Positions 34,650 to 47,239 of a stretch of DNA of 64,000 bases are shown here, piece after piece; the first letter of the stretch is position 1, and each line of letters starts with the position of its first letter. Under the pieces are notes generated by a model. That model worked only from the letters and a program-made list of their open reading frames with translations. It made no database searches and was not told where the DNA came from. Origin of the DNA: Blasia pusilla (Eukaryota; Marchantiophyta; Marchantiopsida; Blasiales); the NCBI GenBank assembly GCA_050084515.1, contig CM114272.1, forward strand, positions 44,764,001 to 44,828,000, in the 5' to 3' direction. The position numbers were made by a program, and so were the translations under genes.

Positions 34650-36611
34650 ATGAGCCATCTTGGCGAATATTCTTCTGATTTCTACTCTATTGCCGTAATG
34701 TCTCATAACTCTACAATTTCTACATCAAGAGGAGGTCGGCCATGAATGGTCAAAGGTCTGTTGACAATGTTTGGCATGTTTTTCTTCATCCTCTCCCTCC
34801 ATCCTTCTACAACCTTTGAAGAACCTAAAACCTCGTTCTACACTCTTACTTCCGAAGGTACGAAAGGTGCTATGGGGGGTTCCTGTATATATGGTGAATT
34901 TGCCACCTCAGGTAATGCAGCAGTATGCTACACAAACTGTCTCTTCCAATGCTGGTCAATATAATCCAGCTCCTCCATGATATGGGCTTCAAAGTTCTGG
35001 ATTGCCTTGTTGATCAAATCGTGGGCCTCTTTTGGTTCTTTGCGCACTTCCACCCTAAGTTTTTGATCGGTCTCCAGCACTCCAAGCTTTCCTGTGACTC
35101 TGCTCCATTGAGATGCCAAGTCAGTGTTTGTTTGTTGCTGATCCCTAATCAGCTTCCCTTTCTTCGCACTCTTCAGCATTGCACTTTGGAAACTAGCTTG
35201 GAGAAGATCAATCCACTCCTCTAGCTTCTCTACGTTTAGCAAAGATTGATATAGTTGCGCAAAGAGCTGATCTGCTCCATGCTCAATGTCAATGACCAAG
35301 CTCTCCCACTGTCGGGCATTGCGTGCTTCAAATTGTGCCTCGACTAGCTCTACCTCTTTTCGGTGAAGAGCCTTCTTCAGCTCTACAATTCTTTAGGCGC
35401 TCCATTGACTCATTGATCATTCGTTGCATCTGAGTGAGCCGCAGGTTTCTGAGGATGCTTATGTACTCTTGTCCCGTGGCATGGTTGGAAAAGTTGCCTA
35501 TTTGTTTGAGCTCCCCGACTAGGGGTTTCACGATTTTAAAAAATGAAGTTAAATGTTGTAAGGTTGTGTGCAGAGGTTGCACCACCAAACTTTCTACGGA
35601 ATCGGAAGGGTTTGACTGCTTCGGTCACGGGTGTTTCTACTACTTCCTCCTCTGCTTCTTGATGTGGTTCGATTCGAACCCTCTTAGGTCTCGATACCTC
35701 TTAGGTCGCGGTTGTGAGGGTGGCCATGACGAAGACCCTTATGTTGGCTTATGCCTAGTCCTTGACACACTTTGAGATGTCGCCGTTTGTGGTACTGCCG
35801 CTACATCTCTAGAACCCAAAGTAGATGCTCCAGTTGGCTTTGATTTTTGAATCGGAGTAGCCGTGACCCACTCCGAAGACCCGCCAAGGGTAATCTCCCC
35901 AACTTGTGAATACAACCAAATTAAGAAGGGAGAGAGATACGATTTCTCCCCGGGTGTTAACGCTGCTATCAAATCGTGTACATGGGCCTGTACAAGCCCC
36001 GCAAAATTGACGCCTAGCTCTTCGGGCTACAGATGTATATTCAGAAAAGTGTAACAATGCTTTACAAGCTTACTACTCATATAATAGGTCCTCCATGGAT
36101 TGAACAAGACCTGGTACAACCTATAGAATTGCGCAAATAGAGGAGGACTTAACATCTGCGGCTTGTAGCCGTTCCACCCTAATCGCTCTACTGTGACACA
36201 TCCCAATTCTTCATGCTCCTCCTGTCGGATAAAAGCGTCACAATCAAATTCTTCCTCTGGCCCCGCAGGTAACTCATACGTGGCCCGCCACAAATCGATG
36301 GTCCAATTGTTTGGCTGCGCCTGATACTTGTATCCCTTCTTACCAAATTCAATCACCCTATAGCTCGAATGTAGCTCCATGAGTAACGCCACCAAAGACT
36401 GTGACCAATCTGCTCCAAAGAACTGCCACAAAGACCTTTCCTCCAATACTTCCCGCTGTTCACTCAAAATCCGTAACGCTGGGTACACCCCGCACTTCAT
36501 GAGCGCCATGTCTTCCTTGCTACTCTGGTTTGCTTGCTTCCAACGGTCCTTGCACGATCTCTGCATTGCCCTCTTTGGTCGACTCTTGACGGTTTTGGGT
36601 GCTCTTGCCAT
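34650..36611 (-). pseudogene. ORF3 downstream of integrase, diverged copy D
   Basis: Starts at a Met at 36609-36611 (MARAPKTVKSRPKRAMQRSC). The block YKYQAQPNNWTIDLWRATYE (about 36320-36260) corresponds to YRGQPHNWTPYNWRATYM of the copy at 59338, and LGCVTVERLGWNGYKPQMLS (36205-36145) to LGCVTSDRLGKNGYKATSLS. The FNPWRTYYMSSKLVKHCYTF part (about 36110) corresponds to the segment deleted there. The C-terminal half (35588-34928) is coiled-coil-like (DQQQTNTDLASQWSRVTGKL). One frame runs from 36611 to 36027 before breaking. Conservation at this divergence argues that ORF3 was selected. The 3' end is approximate. Confidence 0.72.
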
Positions 36612-36929
36612 GAGAAATGAGCGAACTCGCGCCCCTAGTCTGACTACGCTGCACTTGATAATCGCCAGTCTTACGTAATGGCCGCCCCTTCCGTAACAAC
36701 TTCTTGGCACTCTTTGCAATCTAGGGCAGAGAACTCGAGGACAACGACCACGCTGGAAAAGAAAAAGACTGCGAAGACAAAGAAGGAAAAGAGCCGAGAT
36801 GAAGACCACCATCCTTTGTCTTTCCTGTGTCTTCATGAGTCTTGGGAGTCCTTACTTCACCTGGTATGACATGTTTAGCACTCGGTCTTGTGCCTGCACT
36901 CTTTACCCCCTCCCTAAGTCTTGAGGCAG

Positions 36930-37655
36930 GTGTATAATATCTTCGCACATGCATGCCATTTACCCTTGTCGGAAATGCTTCTCCTTTCAACGTTTCCAAT
37001 TGTAAAGAACCATTTTCAAAAAATCTCAAGAACCCAATAATGCTCCATCCAGTTTAACTTCAGCTTCCGTGGGAACTTTAGGCGAGGGTTGTCAGAAAGT
37101 AACACCAAGTCCCCTTCTCTAATTGATTGTGGTCTCAAGTTCTTGTCATATCCTGTCTTCTTTTGTGCTTAGACAGTATTTGTATTTCCAAGGGCAAGAT
37201 GTCTTGCCTCCTCCATCGCTACCACATCTTCATTCCTCTTGGCGGTGGTAGCTGACTCTTCTTCATCCCTCTCCTCTTCTAAAATTTGGTAGGTGGGCAC
37301 ACCCCATTCAGTTAGAACAAGGGGTTGTATTTCGTACGTCAAATAGAATGGTGTGTACTTGGTAGTGACTTTCTCCGCGTTCTATATGCCGAGAGGGCAG
37401 CAAGAATCTTGGTATCCCAATCATACGAATAGGTGATAGTCATGCGGTTCAAGATCCTACAAATAAGCCCATTGGACTTCTCAGTTAACGCATTAGCTTT
37501 GGGGTTGTATGGGGTAGTCTTCCAGGGCTTGATCAGGAAATGATCGGTCAAAGCTTCGACCGTTTGGTTGAGGAAATGAGTTCCCCGATCGCTCACTAAC
37601 TCCAGAGGATAGCAATATCTAGTAATGATCATTTCTTATAAAAATTTAGCCACAA
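36930..37655 (-). pseudogene. Integrase 3' part of second minus-strand gypsy
   Basis: MIITRYCYPLELVSDRGTHF (37632-37570) carries the second catalytic Asp; NPKANALTEKSNGLICRILN (about 37500-37440) carries the Glu. The C-terminal block ending GEAFPTRVNGMHVRRYYTP lies at about 36990-36930, the same ending as in the plus-strand element near 58890. Stops near 37380 and 37170 break it. Confidence 0.85.
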
Positions 37656-39130
37656 GAGTTCAACCCGTTCACAGCATGGAACAGTATGTTCTTCCATCTA
37701 GAGGGGGCACCCATGGACGATTACCATGAGTTCTCCCACAGATATGCCCAGGAGATTAAGGCATAGCAACTCTACTATGACCCACACTATGTGTCATGGA
37801 TTGAGCCATTTCCCGATGAGGAGGAGGATTGAGGAGAGGGTCCCTCCACCAATGATGTATTAGGAGGAGTGACTTGCACTAGAGCAGTTGCACCGTCCAG
37901 TCGGGTCCATCCCAAGTTCAACCCCATGGTTGAGTTCTTTGCGGAGTTGCGGACGAGCTACCAAGGGGTACCTATTGAGAAGTTGCGGAGCATCCAAGAC
38001 TTCTAGAGGCGCCCGGATGAGAGTTTGCGTGAGGCCTACACCTGCTTGCGCCGGTTGATTAACGTCACTCACGGGAGGACGGAGGCTTAGGCTATCGAGT
38101 CATGGTACGTGATGCTAGACCGGACCCTACGGATATGGGTGGGGAGGGGATGCTTCTTATAAACACCTCCCCTAAGTTGAAAGATGTTTTTAGGACCGCC
38201 CAGAACATTGAGCGCAATATGGCAGAGGAGACCGTAGCCACCATGGGTTTTGGGCGAGAGCAGTCACGATTGCTTGCACCACTAGAGCAGCAACGTGGAT
38301 TCCGAGAAAGGTCTGTGGCACCACAAGCTCAGGGAGGATATTGGGAGGTCGTGCCACAAAGACCTACGCTTCAGCAGCAGCCGCCTATGATTACTTGTTG
38401 GTCATGTGGTGGAGCCTATCATTAGCGCAATTGCACTCGTCAAGGTCATGGACGCGTGCCTCAGCATGGAGGAGGCAATGGTGCTGCACTAGAAGGTTAT
38501 CAGTGTGAATATTTTCAGAGATACAGTCACACATGCGCCAGGTGTTTCAGCTTGAACCTTGAGTTACGTCCGGACGGTGGGCTAGAGAGGGCACCAAAGC
38601 GAGTTGTTGGTCCGGGTGGAGTGGTCCGAGGTCGTGCTTCAAGTGGTCCCGTTGAGGGATAAGGAGTTGGATTTGTCCAAGGGGGTGGTAGAGTTGCCCG
38701 TGGAGGAGGAAGAGTCCCACCAACTAGACGCATTGAGGGAGACGCCGAGCGTGAGGCAAGGATGGCTCCTTAGATATAGCAACTACAACAACTGATTGCG
38801 GCTATGGCATTGAGGTTACTTGATGCCGGATCCGTGGCATCGACATCTTATGGAGCCACCAGAGATATGGAGGATCCTGGTTGGATCTGCAAGGTTGCCC
38901 AGATGGAGGCTGCCGCAGCTGTTACGCATGGAGAAGCCGCAGAGTTGGATCCACAACGAGGGGTAGCTAGGAAACACACCAGGCTTCCTTAGTCCTTCAC
39001 GTTGTCTAAGGCGATGAGGACCCCATCGATGGTCCATATCAGAGTTCCCAAAGAGTTAGTGATGTTATTGGTGTGCAAGCATGGAGGGCAATGGGAGAAG
39101 TGAGTGCAACGACTCCTATTGCTGATGCTC
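37656..39130 (+). pseudogene. gag of DNMT-gypsy copy 2
   Basis: Capsid blocks HLEGAPMDDYHEFSHRYAQE (about 37697), FNPMVEFFAELRTSYQGVPI (37918) and ESLREAYTCLRRLINVTHG (38022) match copy 1 in order. A zinc-knuckle-like CWSCGGAYH*RNC lies at about 38395-38433, with a stop inside. The Gly/Arg-rich stretch after it (38590-38730) is typical of nucleocapsid tails. The 5' end is cut, and stops appear at several CAG/TGG-like positions. A solo LTR begins at 39131. Confidence 0.8.
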
Positions 39131-40347
39131 TGTAATGTACAAGAGTTTCTATTTTACAGTCGTTTTAATAAGTTCGATCCCCAAGAGGATCATTGTTTGA
39201 TGAAAAGAGAGTTTGAAATTACAATTCTGTTGTAATAGTTGTATTTAGATGTGTGTGAGTTATATTCAATGTCTTATCAATATCTGCTGATCTTTCTTAG
39301 TACCAAAAGATCTTTTCTCGATTCTCTCTAGTGGAATTGATAGCATGTTCAGGTAAATTTTCCTCTCGACATCAAGAAACCTCACAGAGATCTCAACTTG
39401 AAAGCTAGCTTCTCCTACTTTCGGAACTCAATTCGTCTCGCCAGGCTACTCTCTGTCAAACAGATTTCCTACAACTCAGGTTGATTATTTCATTGATGAG
39501 AAAGGTTCGCCTGATTCACTCTTCACTCTAAAGATCCAAAAAGAATACTCAGACATAAGCATCGCACATCAAAATGAATGAATGATTGCTTTACTACTCC
39601 ATCAAGAATGAGAAAGCTTCAAAGTGTATACAAGCTCGAGAGGATACTACTTCCTTGCTTGGACCATTCCTACAGCATAAGGATTTCGTAAGAGAATAAT
39701 GATTATGGCTTCCATCTTGTTTCTTAGATACTCGTTAGAGTAGGAGTGATCCAAAGATTCGAAGCGTTCTTGATGAAGCAAGTGTCTCTTCACTATTTCT
39801 AACTACCTAGATCTATGGCTCTCTTAGCTTTTCCTACGATCCCTGTGAATCCGCAGCACAAAACTGTCCTAACTACCAATTTGATACAAAGGGTCGCGCC
39901 CTTTCTTAGTCTAACTGTTCTAACGTGCGTCGCTTGAAATCACAGTCGTTCTTAGCTTTGCTTTGCTGTACTTCATGAGGACGAAGCACTTCATGCTTCG
40001 TTCTTATTTCAGGTGCTTCCTGCTTCGTGCTTCGTACAAGAGCGAAGTACTTCTTTCTCCTTTTCTTCCTGCTTCGTTATGCTTCGTTATAGAGCGAAGC
40101 ACTTCGTAGACAGAGCTTCATTGAGCTTCCTCATGAGTCTTGAGACTTCGTTATTGCATTTTCCTCTCCTCTAAGGCAAATCCTTGATCTTCCATCTCTC
40201 TGCCTTGTCCCAAGAGCTTCATGATTCACTTTAATCTTACTCATTCTTCCCATAATAATATATAATAATCAAAATCATAATGTATATACAAGTCTTCTTT
40301 GAATAAAAAGATGTATTCTTCAAGAGTACAAAATTGTGGGTATCACA
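39131..40347 (-). mobile_element. Solo LTR with perfect TSD in DNMT-gypsy copy 2
   Basis: Plus strand TGTAATGTAC...GGGTATCACA, family orientation minus. The TSD TGCTC is perfect (39126-39130 and 40348-40352). The marker GTTCGATCCCCAAGAGGATCA lies at 39172-39192. Reading of the host element continues after it (LGMATILYRAPLFSASDVM, 40385). Confidence 0.95.
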
Positions 40348-41270
40348 TGCTCAAGAGGGGCATGTATCAAGCAGGTTATTGGGGATGGCTACCATTTTGT
40401 ATCGCGCTCCTCTATTTTCTGCTTCTGATGTTATGACGTTGGGAGGTACGCCCGCCGAGGTTTTCCAGCTAGCTGCTACGCTATGTGAGCGTGGAGATGG
40501 TGTTCCGACATCACATTTAGAGGTGATTGGAGAGGAAGTGATGGACCTACCCTTGGAGCCGATGCTCGGGCCGTCCACGTCAGATTCATGGCACGTTGCG
40601 GCTGCTAGGATGGCGAAGATGCCCGCTGGATCCGCGATAGAGCGTGCCCTGGCTTCTCCTAGTGTTATGTTGTTGGATAACCAAGGAGAGATCTTCTAGT
40701 TAGTGAGTCCAAGAGGTAAAGCTTTTAGTCTGCAGAGGGTCTTGTTGAATTAAGGAGGGCAACCCTTGATGTTGGGGAAAGCGGCATTTAGAGGATTAGG
40801 CTTGACGAGAGCCGATGTGAAGCGTTGTCCATTCTAAATATAGATATCCTTGGGTGGAGCGGGTACCACACAATATATATCACCTGACATGAGGTTGTGG
40901 TGAGGATTTTATTGGGACATCCTACAGATGAGTCCGCGGTGCGAACCAAGGTGATAGTGACCAATGTAGAGTCATACGACGTCTTGGTTGGTGCAGCAAC
41001 GTTGTACCCGATGGGGTTTTCCTTGGATTATTGGGAGAATTCAGCGTCCTACAGACCAGTATGGTAGTCCAATGATGGATGACTTTGTTCATTACCTGTT
41101 CGATTCACATGTGCAATGATTGAGCGACGGCCATGAGAGATGGCGACCTTAGTGTCATTTAGCAGCGCCATCACTTGGCCTAGTGATTTGATTGAGGGAC
41201 ATGTCCATGCAGAGGACACTCCAATTCTTGACATTTCTATGGAGAGGAGTGTTATGATAGCCGCATCAGT
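40348..41270 (+). pseudogene. Retropepsin region of DNMT-gypsy copy 2
   Basis: Parallel to copy 1: TPAEVFQLAATLCERGDG (40452) matches RPVDVFQLAAMLCESDEF, and IERALASPSVMLLDNQGEIF (40636) matches IERVVVSQGIVILDNRDGVF. The active-site block reads LLN*GGQPLMLGKAA at about 40742, so the catalytic Asp codon has become Asn and the next codon a stop. SYDVLVGAATLYPMGFSLDY follows near 40975. Confidence 0.75.
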
Positions 41271-42127
41271 TTGTGGAGGAGAGGTGCCACTTTGGGGCTC
41301 GACTCAAGAGCTCTAACGCTTAGCGGTTGAGCATGTACAGCCCGCATGGAGCAAGAAGTTTGCACCAGAGCATGATGGGTCTAGGGATCCTAAGGTAGCC
41401 AAGAGTGCTACGATGACGCCCTTGGATACCACACCCATTGTGTGGCGTATCCCGGATGCGGGTATTCACGTGTTGGATCTCTTTGGAGACATCAATATCG
41501 AATTAGCTGTTGTGTTGTAGGCAAGAGTGCGCATGCAGCAATATTTGTATGTTGAGATTGATGATGTTGCAAGGCGTGCTTACGCCTCCGATATCCCGCC
41601 TTGTTGTCTATGTCCGCCATCCAGGGGTTCTAGAGTTCCATATCAAGGGACATTTCATTGTTGGGGGCGTTGGACTTGGAGCGGGTAAGGACCATAGACT
41701 TGGTCATTGTTGATTGACCGTGTTAGTACTAGTGGAGTGATGGACAAGGTAGCGGATTAGTTGACTCATGGTCTAGGTTTTTTTGGGAGATGATGCGGAT
41801 CTTGCGACATTTACATGAGCATAAGTCTCGTTCTCCAACATACATTCTGGAGAATGTGTCGATTTGGGGCGATTCAAGGTCCCGCCTGGTGACGAGTGCA
41901 CATCAGGTGCGTGCATGGATTGGCCTGGCAATGTTGTTGGTTCTAGAGCACACCGCTCACGTCTTTGGTGGACCAACTTGGTACCACACGAGGTGTTGCG
42001 TAGGGCATCCGCGAGGATGGAATGTAGCACTTATAGTCTTTCTCCAAGGGCCTCATGCAAGAGCTCGATTCAGACATTCTGAGCTCTTGCAGTAGCAATT
42101 TTTCAATGTAGGAAAGTGCAATTAGTG
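41271..42127 (+). pseudogene. C5-DNA methyltransferase copy 2, N-terminal part
   Basis: Motif I is HVLDLFGDINIELAVVL (about 41468-41517), followed by QYLYVEIDDVARRAY (41540). Motif IV reads *PC*: TGG has become TGA (41715-41717) and CAG TAG (41724-41726), while the catalytic Cys codon TGT (41721-41723) is kept. FWEMMRILRHL (41781), motif VI TYILENVSIWGDSRSRL (41838) and motif VIII AHRSRLWWTNL (41951, after a frameshift near 41930) follow. LAVA near 42089 begins the target region, then a copia element intervenes. Both stops fit C-to-T decay at CHG sites. The C-terminal part is at 51360-51752. Confidence 0.85.
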
Positions 42128-42295
42128 AAGAAAAGTTGTGGAGTTTGCTCTCTACAGGCTAATTTCAACTGGTTCTTTCATATAGTTGATCAATTTTGGA
42201 AAATTTCAGATCGATTTCTATGTAGGAGTGGTCTATGCTTCAATTAGAGTAATAGAGAGCTTGAAATTACGTTTTTGTGAGTGAAATCGCTTGTC

Positions 42296-43190
42296 ATGGA
42301 GTATTCCTGAGCAACAATCATAGGCGAGAAGCTAGATAAGAAAAATTACAATGTTTGGAAGTTTTCACTGAAATAATTTCTCATGGGTCAAGAACTATGG
42401 GAGCTTGTCACAAGTGATGAGGCCAAGCAAGAAGGTGACTCAACAGACTTGAATGTTAGCGCCTGAAACAAACGCACAAGGCAAGTAATCCACTACATTT
42501 CAATAACGATCAGTTTGCCAATGATAGGTCACATTCAAGATGTTGATACTCTGAAGGAGACCTGGGATGCATTGGAAAAACAGTTCCAGACATGTACAAA
42601 TGCCAGAAAGCTTCAATTGAAACAAAAATTGAACGAAGTGAGGAAAGGATCTTAGAGCATCAATGATTATATTTTGAGTATCAGACATATAGTTGATTAG
42701 TTGAATAACATTGGAGTGACAGTAGAAGATGATGATTTAATTTTGTTCCGTCTTCAAGACCTTCCAAAGGATTACAAGTCCTTTGAGACCTCTATCTCTG
42801 TGAGAGAGAAGTATCCAACTTTTCAAGAGTTAGTCTCATTGTTAATTAGTGAAGAGATGCGCCCAGTAGCTAACGGTAGCTCATTTAATCTGCAAAAGAA
42901 TGCGCTTTTTGCAAGTTATGGATCAAACAGAGGCAAGGGTCGTGGGAGAAGCTTCCGTGGTCGTGGTGGATATCAAGCATATGGAGGAAGAGGCACTCAA
43001 TATAACGTCACTCAATCAACTACGAACTAGTAAAAGACACAATCACCAGGTGGTGATAGTGGAAATTGTTGGGGTCAAGGGTGACAAAGGGTCCCCTGGG
43101 TCTTGCAATTCTTGTGGGATAAAGGATCACTCTGCAAAGTTTTGCTTCAAGAAGAAGGCAAATATGAGAATAGGAGCCTTACATCGATAA
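42296..43190 (+). pseudogene. gag of copia 1
   Basis: Starts MEYS*ATIIGEKLDKKNYNVWKF at 42296, the usual copia Gag opening (LDG/K.NY..W). The UBN2-type capsid continues through ETWDALEKQFQTCTNARKLQ (42559) to LILFRLQDLPKDYKSFETSI. A zinc knuckle CNSCGIKDHSAKFC lies at 43104-43145 (CX2CX4HX4C intact). There are a few stops and one or two frameshifts near 43030-43090. Confidence 0.87.
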
Positions 43191-43289
43191 AACTATGTGG
43201 AGCAACAACACCAAGAGCACTACCAAGAATAATAATATTCACAAATGGAGCATCTCTTGGTCATGACTCATCTTATGGGAGCAATGGTC

Positions 43290-44932
43290 AAGAAAGACTT
43301 GACAGAAGATTGGTACATTGACCCTTGTGCATCAAATCATATGACCTCACAAGCTAAATGGTTTAGTAGTTTGGAGCCGGTGAAAGATCCTATAATTGTG
43401 CTCACAAGAGATGACACTCAATATCATATCACGTATACCGATAAAGTTCCAATAGCATTAGATGGTCTTTGTGCTCTTGGAAATGTTCTCTATGTTCCTA
43501 CCATTGCAAGAAACCTGATCTCTCAGAGGATAGATAGTAGAACAGGGTTATCAAGTGAAGTTCAACGTAGATGGTTGTTTCATTGAAACAATGGATGACT
43601 AGTCTACAATAGCCAAAGAAACTAGATCTGGTAGAATGTTCAAATTAGATGTTTCTATGCCAGAGATTCAAACAGCAATGTATGGTCAAACCGGCCAACA
43701 AGTCACAGATCTAAATGTGTGGCATAAAAAAATTGGACATATGAATCTTCAAAGATTACAGAGTCTTTCATCATCTAATATAATAATAGGACCCCTAAAT
43801 TAGCGAGTCTTGCTACTTTAGAGGTATGTCTTGCTTGCGAATTTGGAAAACAAGTTAGATTTCCTTTTCCAAAGTAAGGTAGAAGAGCATCAAGGATATT
43901 GGAGTTGATCCATAGTGATGTGTGGACAGCATCACAACATAGCCTTAGTGGTTGCAAGTACTTTTTTTCATTTATTGATGACTTCTCTAGGTATATATGG
44001 GTATATTTTCTGAAAGCTAAGTTAGAGGTATTCTCAGTATTCCAAACATTTAGAGTTCTAGAAGAGAAGCATACGAGAGAACACATTCTGAAATTGCATT
44101 TTGATGGAGGAGGAGAGTATCTTTCAAGAGATTTTGATGACTACTTACGTTAGAATGGCATCCAACCTCAAGTGACTTGTCGTTATACTGCACAACAAAA
44201 TGGAGTGGCTGAGAGGAAGAATGAACATATTGCTGAAGCGGCACGAGCTATGCTGAATGAGAAGAATATGCCTAAGGTGTATTGGGCAGAGGTTCTAGCA
44301 TGTGCAATCTTCTTAATCAACCAAACTCCAACAACACGAGTTCATGATAAAAATCCATTCAAAATCTTCACAAGAAGTAAACATGATTTTCCCCTCTTTA
44401 AAGTATTTGGCTGTATTTGTTATGCTCATGGTCCTTCTGAGAGACGTCAGAAATTAGACTCCAAGTCTGAACGATAAATCTTCATTGGCTATGCTGATGG
44501 AACTAAAGGATATAAGTGCTACATTCCATCCTGTAGGAAGTTTATTATTAGTCACGATGTTATCTTTGATGAGCTAAAGTCATGGTATGCTCCATCTAAG
44601 CCTATTTCACCTCTAAACTTGTCTGTTGAGGGGGAGAATATGATCGTAAACCAACAGACATTGTCTTCAACTTCCCCAAGTACTAGTGCAGGATTAGGAG
44701 AGGTCCTAGATTCATCAGTTAAACCTGTGAGTCCATGGACGGGAAGAGTACGTATTCAGTCTATTGACACTAGTCAGAGCTCGATTTAGGTGTAAGAGGC
44801 ATCTACCTCCGAACAACAACTTTGTAAATCAAATAGAGTTACACATCCAGTTCATAGATTCATGAATGAAGGTTTCCTTGCAACACATCATGCATATATG
44901 ATGACAACCCTGCAAGAACAGGAGCGGAGTTG
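43290..44932 (+). pseudogene. Protease and integrase of copia 1
   Basis: The protease block WYIDPCASNHMTS (about 43311) has lost the DSG triad (D-P-C). GAG-pre-integrase LNVWHKKIGHMNLQRLQSL is at 43711. The integrase core keeps D (IHSDVW, 43905), D (HFDGGGEYL, 44098) and E (QNGVAERKNEHIAEAARAM, 44194). The late block VFGCICYAHGPSERRQKLD is at 44402. Stops at 44151 and 44474 interrupt it, and copia 2 enters at 44933. Confidence 0.87.
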
Positions 44933-45316
44933 TGTTGGATTCTCAACATCCACTTCTCCAAGCACCATTAATCTGATCGGCCCCCTTGTATGAGGAGAAG
45001 CCTAGATTGATGGTTCCGAGTTAGATGTCGAAGGAGTCATAGTAATATGACGTAGGGCACCTCCATGCAATATAGAGTTAGATAAAATGCAACATTTTTC
45101 TATTAATAGAAATGAAGAAAAATAGGTAATAACCCTAGTTTCTCAAGTAGTGAAATAGTTGGGAGCTCCAGGAGTAGCGCTTTCTCGTATGTCGAGTTAT
45201 CTCCATGTTCAGGTTCCATCGAAGCTCTTCTGTCATCGCACGGACGGACTAGGCCATTTTGTATCTCTAAGTTTTGTAAAGATTTCAGTGATTTTGTCAC
45301 TTTCTGTTTTCTCACA
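44933..45316 (+). repeat. 5' LTR of copia 2 (384 bp)
   Basis: TGTTGGATTC...TTTTCTCACA. It lacks about 86 bp present in the 3' LTR, where the latter has sequence around ATATTGCATTAGGGTGTGG (49258-49276) and a second CAAAATGCAAAATT stretch. Confidence 0.93.
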
Positions 45317-45328
45317 TGGTATCAGAGC
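45317..45328 (+). other. Primer-binding site of copia 2
   Basis: TGGTATCAGAGC directly abuts the 5' LTR. This is the standard copia site complementary to the 3' end of initiator methionine tRNA. Confidence 0.93.
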
Positions 45329-45388
45329 ACTAGGCTTTCCAGTATTTTGTATCTAGCAATCTAGTGTGTTTGCACAAAATCTTGAGAG

Positions 45389-46320
45389 ATGGCTACTTCT
45401 TTGTCAGTTCGTGCTCGCCCTCCTCCGTAGGGTGAAGGGAAGTTAGATGGGTCTAACTATGCATTGTGGAAGTTCAAAATGAGAACTATCCTCGAATCAT
45501 TTGAGATCTAGGAGACGGCCACAGGGGTTCATTCGAATCCACAAGCTACTTTGAGTTCTGCATGTTCATCTTCATATAGGGGTAATCGATCCTGTTGTAT
45601 TGCTGGCATGGAAATGTAGAAACGCTGATGCTCTATATGCAAATTGTCACGAATGTAACTGATTCTTTCATGACTCTCATTCAACATACAACTATCGCTG
45701 TTGAGGCATGGAACATTTTGAAAAATCAGTATGAAACGAGGAATGAGACTCGGATTCAAAATCTGGAGAATCAGCTTACGTCCGAGAAATTTTCAAAAGG
45801 AGAAAGCCCGGAGAAATTTTTGACAAGGATCAAGAATATTCAAGATCAGATGGCGTCGGAAGGAATTTGAAAGTCTAGCAAAGATTTGGCACGTCGGTGC
45901 ATAAGGATTTTGCCTCCAAGGTATGACAGTTTGGTTACTATATTGAATACTCAAGTAAGACCCACGGTGCTTACTTTTGAACAATTTAGTGCAATGTTTG
46001 TAGACGAGAAAATGGGCTTCAAAGCAAGAGAGGGAAGTGATGCAGCATTTACTACCAATGTACAGAGAGGTAGAAATCAGGATTACAGTTCAAATATCAA
46101 GAATAAATTTCCAAGGAAAGCCTTCAAATGCTTTTATTGTGGTAGGCTAGGTCATCTTATCAAAGATTGTAGAAAGAGGAGTCAGGATGAGAAGAACGGT
46201 TGTTTAAGACCTAAGAATTCTGTAGAACTAGGAGAACATGAAGTAGATGCTTCGACAGCAATCGAAGAGTTTTGCACACAAACAGAATATACCACTAAGT
46301 CAAAGAGTGAAGCTGCATGG
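45389..46320 (+). pseudogene. gag of copia 2
   Basis: Starts MATSLSVRARPPP at 45389, then GKLDGSNYALWKFKMRTIL. Early stops (45428) and a frameshift near 45540-45700 break it; the frame from about 45715 (KNQYETRNETRIQNLENQL) runs to the nucleocapsid. The zinc knuckle CFYCGRLGHLIKDC at 46129-46170 is intact (CX2CX4HX4C). Confidence 0.88.
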
Positions 46321-47239
46321 GTGCTCGATAGTGGACCATCTAGGCATATGACCAATCATAAGGATTGGTATAGCTCCTTATAGCCTCTACAAGAGCCATC
46401 GTTGTTACTGTTGGGAATAATGCAAAGTGCCATGTAGAAGGGAAAGGCACAATTTCTTTAGTCTCACAAAAAGGAGATGAAAAGAAGTTAATTGATGTAT
46501 TGTACGTACCAGAGTTGAAGCGAAATTTATTTTTGGTAGCGGTATTATGTGATCGTGATCTAGAAGTTCATTTCAAGAAAATTGGAGCAGTCATTGAGGA
46601 TGCCAATGGAAAAGTAGTGAGTGAAAGTATACGACGTGGAAATATTTACGAGTTGTATGCTTTCACGACAAGTGTAGGTATAGATCTTAGTAGCAATAAC
46701 TTGTGGCATGAAAGATTTGGTCACCTAAGCTTTCCCTTACTAAGTCAGATACAAAAGCTTCGCACCGATCAAGGAGGAGAATTCTTATTAACAGAATTTA
46801 ACAAATATTTGGGGGAGCATGGAATCAAGCGATAGTTAACCACGGCACATACACTACAACCAAATGGAGTTTTTGAGCGTCGAAACCGTATAGTGGTGGA
46901 GATGGCAAGATGTATGATGAAAGAAAAAGGTTTGACAAAAGGATTTTGGGTTGAAGCTGTTAATACTGCCGCTTACATTCTAAATAGAAGTGCTACTAAG
47001 TCAGTGCAAGGCATGACTCCTCATCATTCATACTCAGGTAAGGTACCATCAGTCCAACATTTCAGGACTTTTGATAGTGAGTGCTTTGTACATATTCCTG
47101 AAGCATCCATGACCAAGCTGGAGTCCAAGAGCAGGAAGTGTATCTTTATGGGATACAGTGATGAGTCAAAATCTTATCGCCTATGGTATCTTGAGGCAAA
47201 GAAGATGCTTGTGAGTCGTGATCAGGTGTTCCAAGAATA
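46321..47239 (+). pseudogene. Protease and internally deleted integrase of copia 2
   Basis: The protease block VLDSGPSRHMTNHKDWYSS has the D-S-G triad at 46327-46335. After MYVPELKRNLFLVAVLCDRD and the pre-integrase LWHERFGHLSFPLLSQIQKL (46701), the sequence jumps straight to RTDQGGEFLLTEFNKYLGEH (46762). The zinc-binding Cys pair and the first catalytic Asp are therefore deleted. The Glu region (QPNGVFERRNRIVVEMARCM, 46859) and the late block CIFMGYSDESKSYRLW are present. Confidence 0.88.

Larger units (their letters stand above)
33158..37655 (-). mobile_element. 3' half of a second minus-strand ORF3-family gypsy
   Basis: On the minus strand: integrase (37655-36930), ORF3 (36611 to about 34650), a purine-rich tract (GAGTGAGGGGGTA) and a 3' LTR (34632-33158). 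It is a more distant member of the family: ORF3 is recognisable but diverged, and the LTR has its own sequence. The 5' part is missing; the break at 37655 falls inside integrase and is followed directly by gag of DNMT-gypsy copy 2. Confidence 0.87.

Noticed and set aside
36027-36836. 269-codon minus-strand frame as a host gene
   Set aside because: From 36611 it aligns with ORF3 of two other gypsy copies and sits between integrase and the LTR, so it is transposon-derived.
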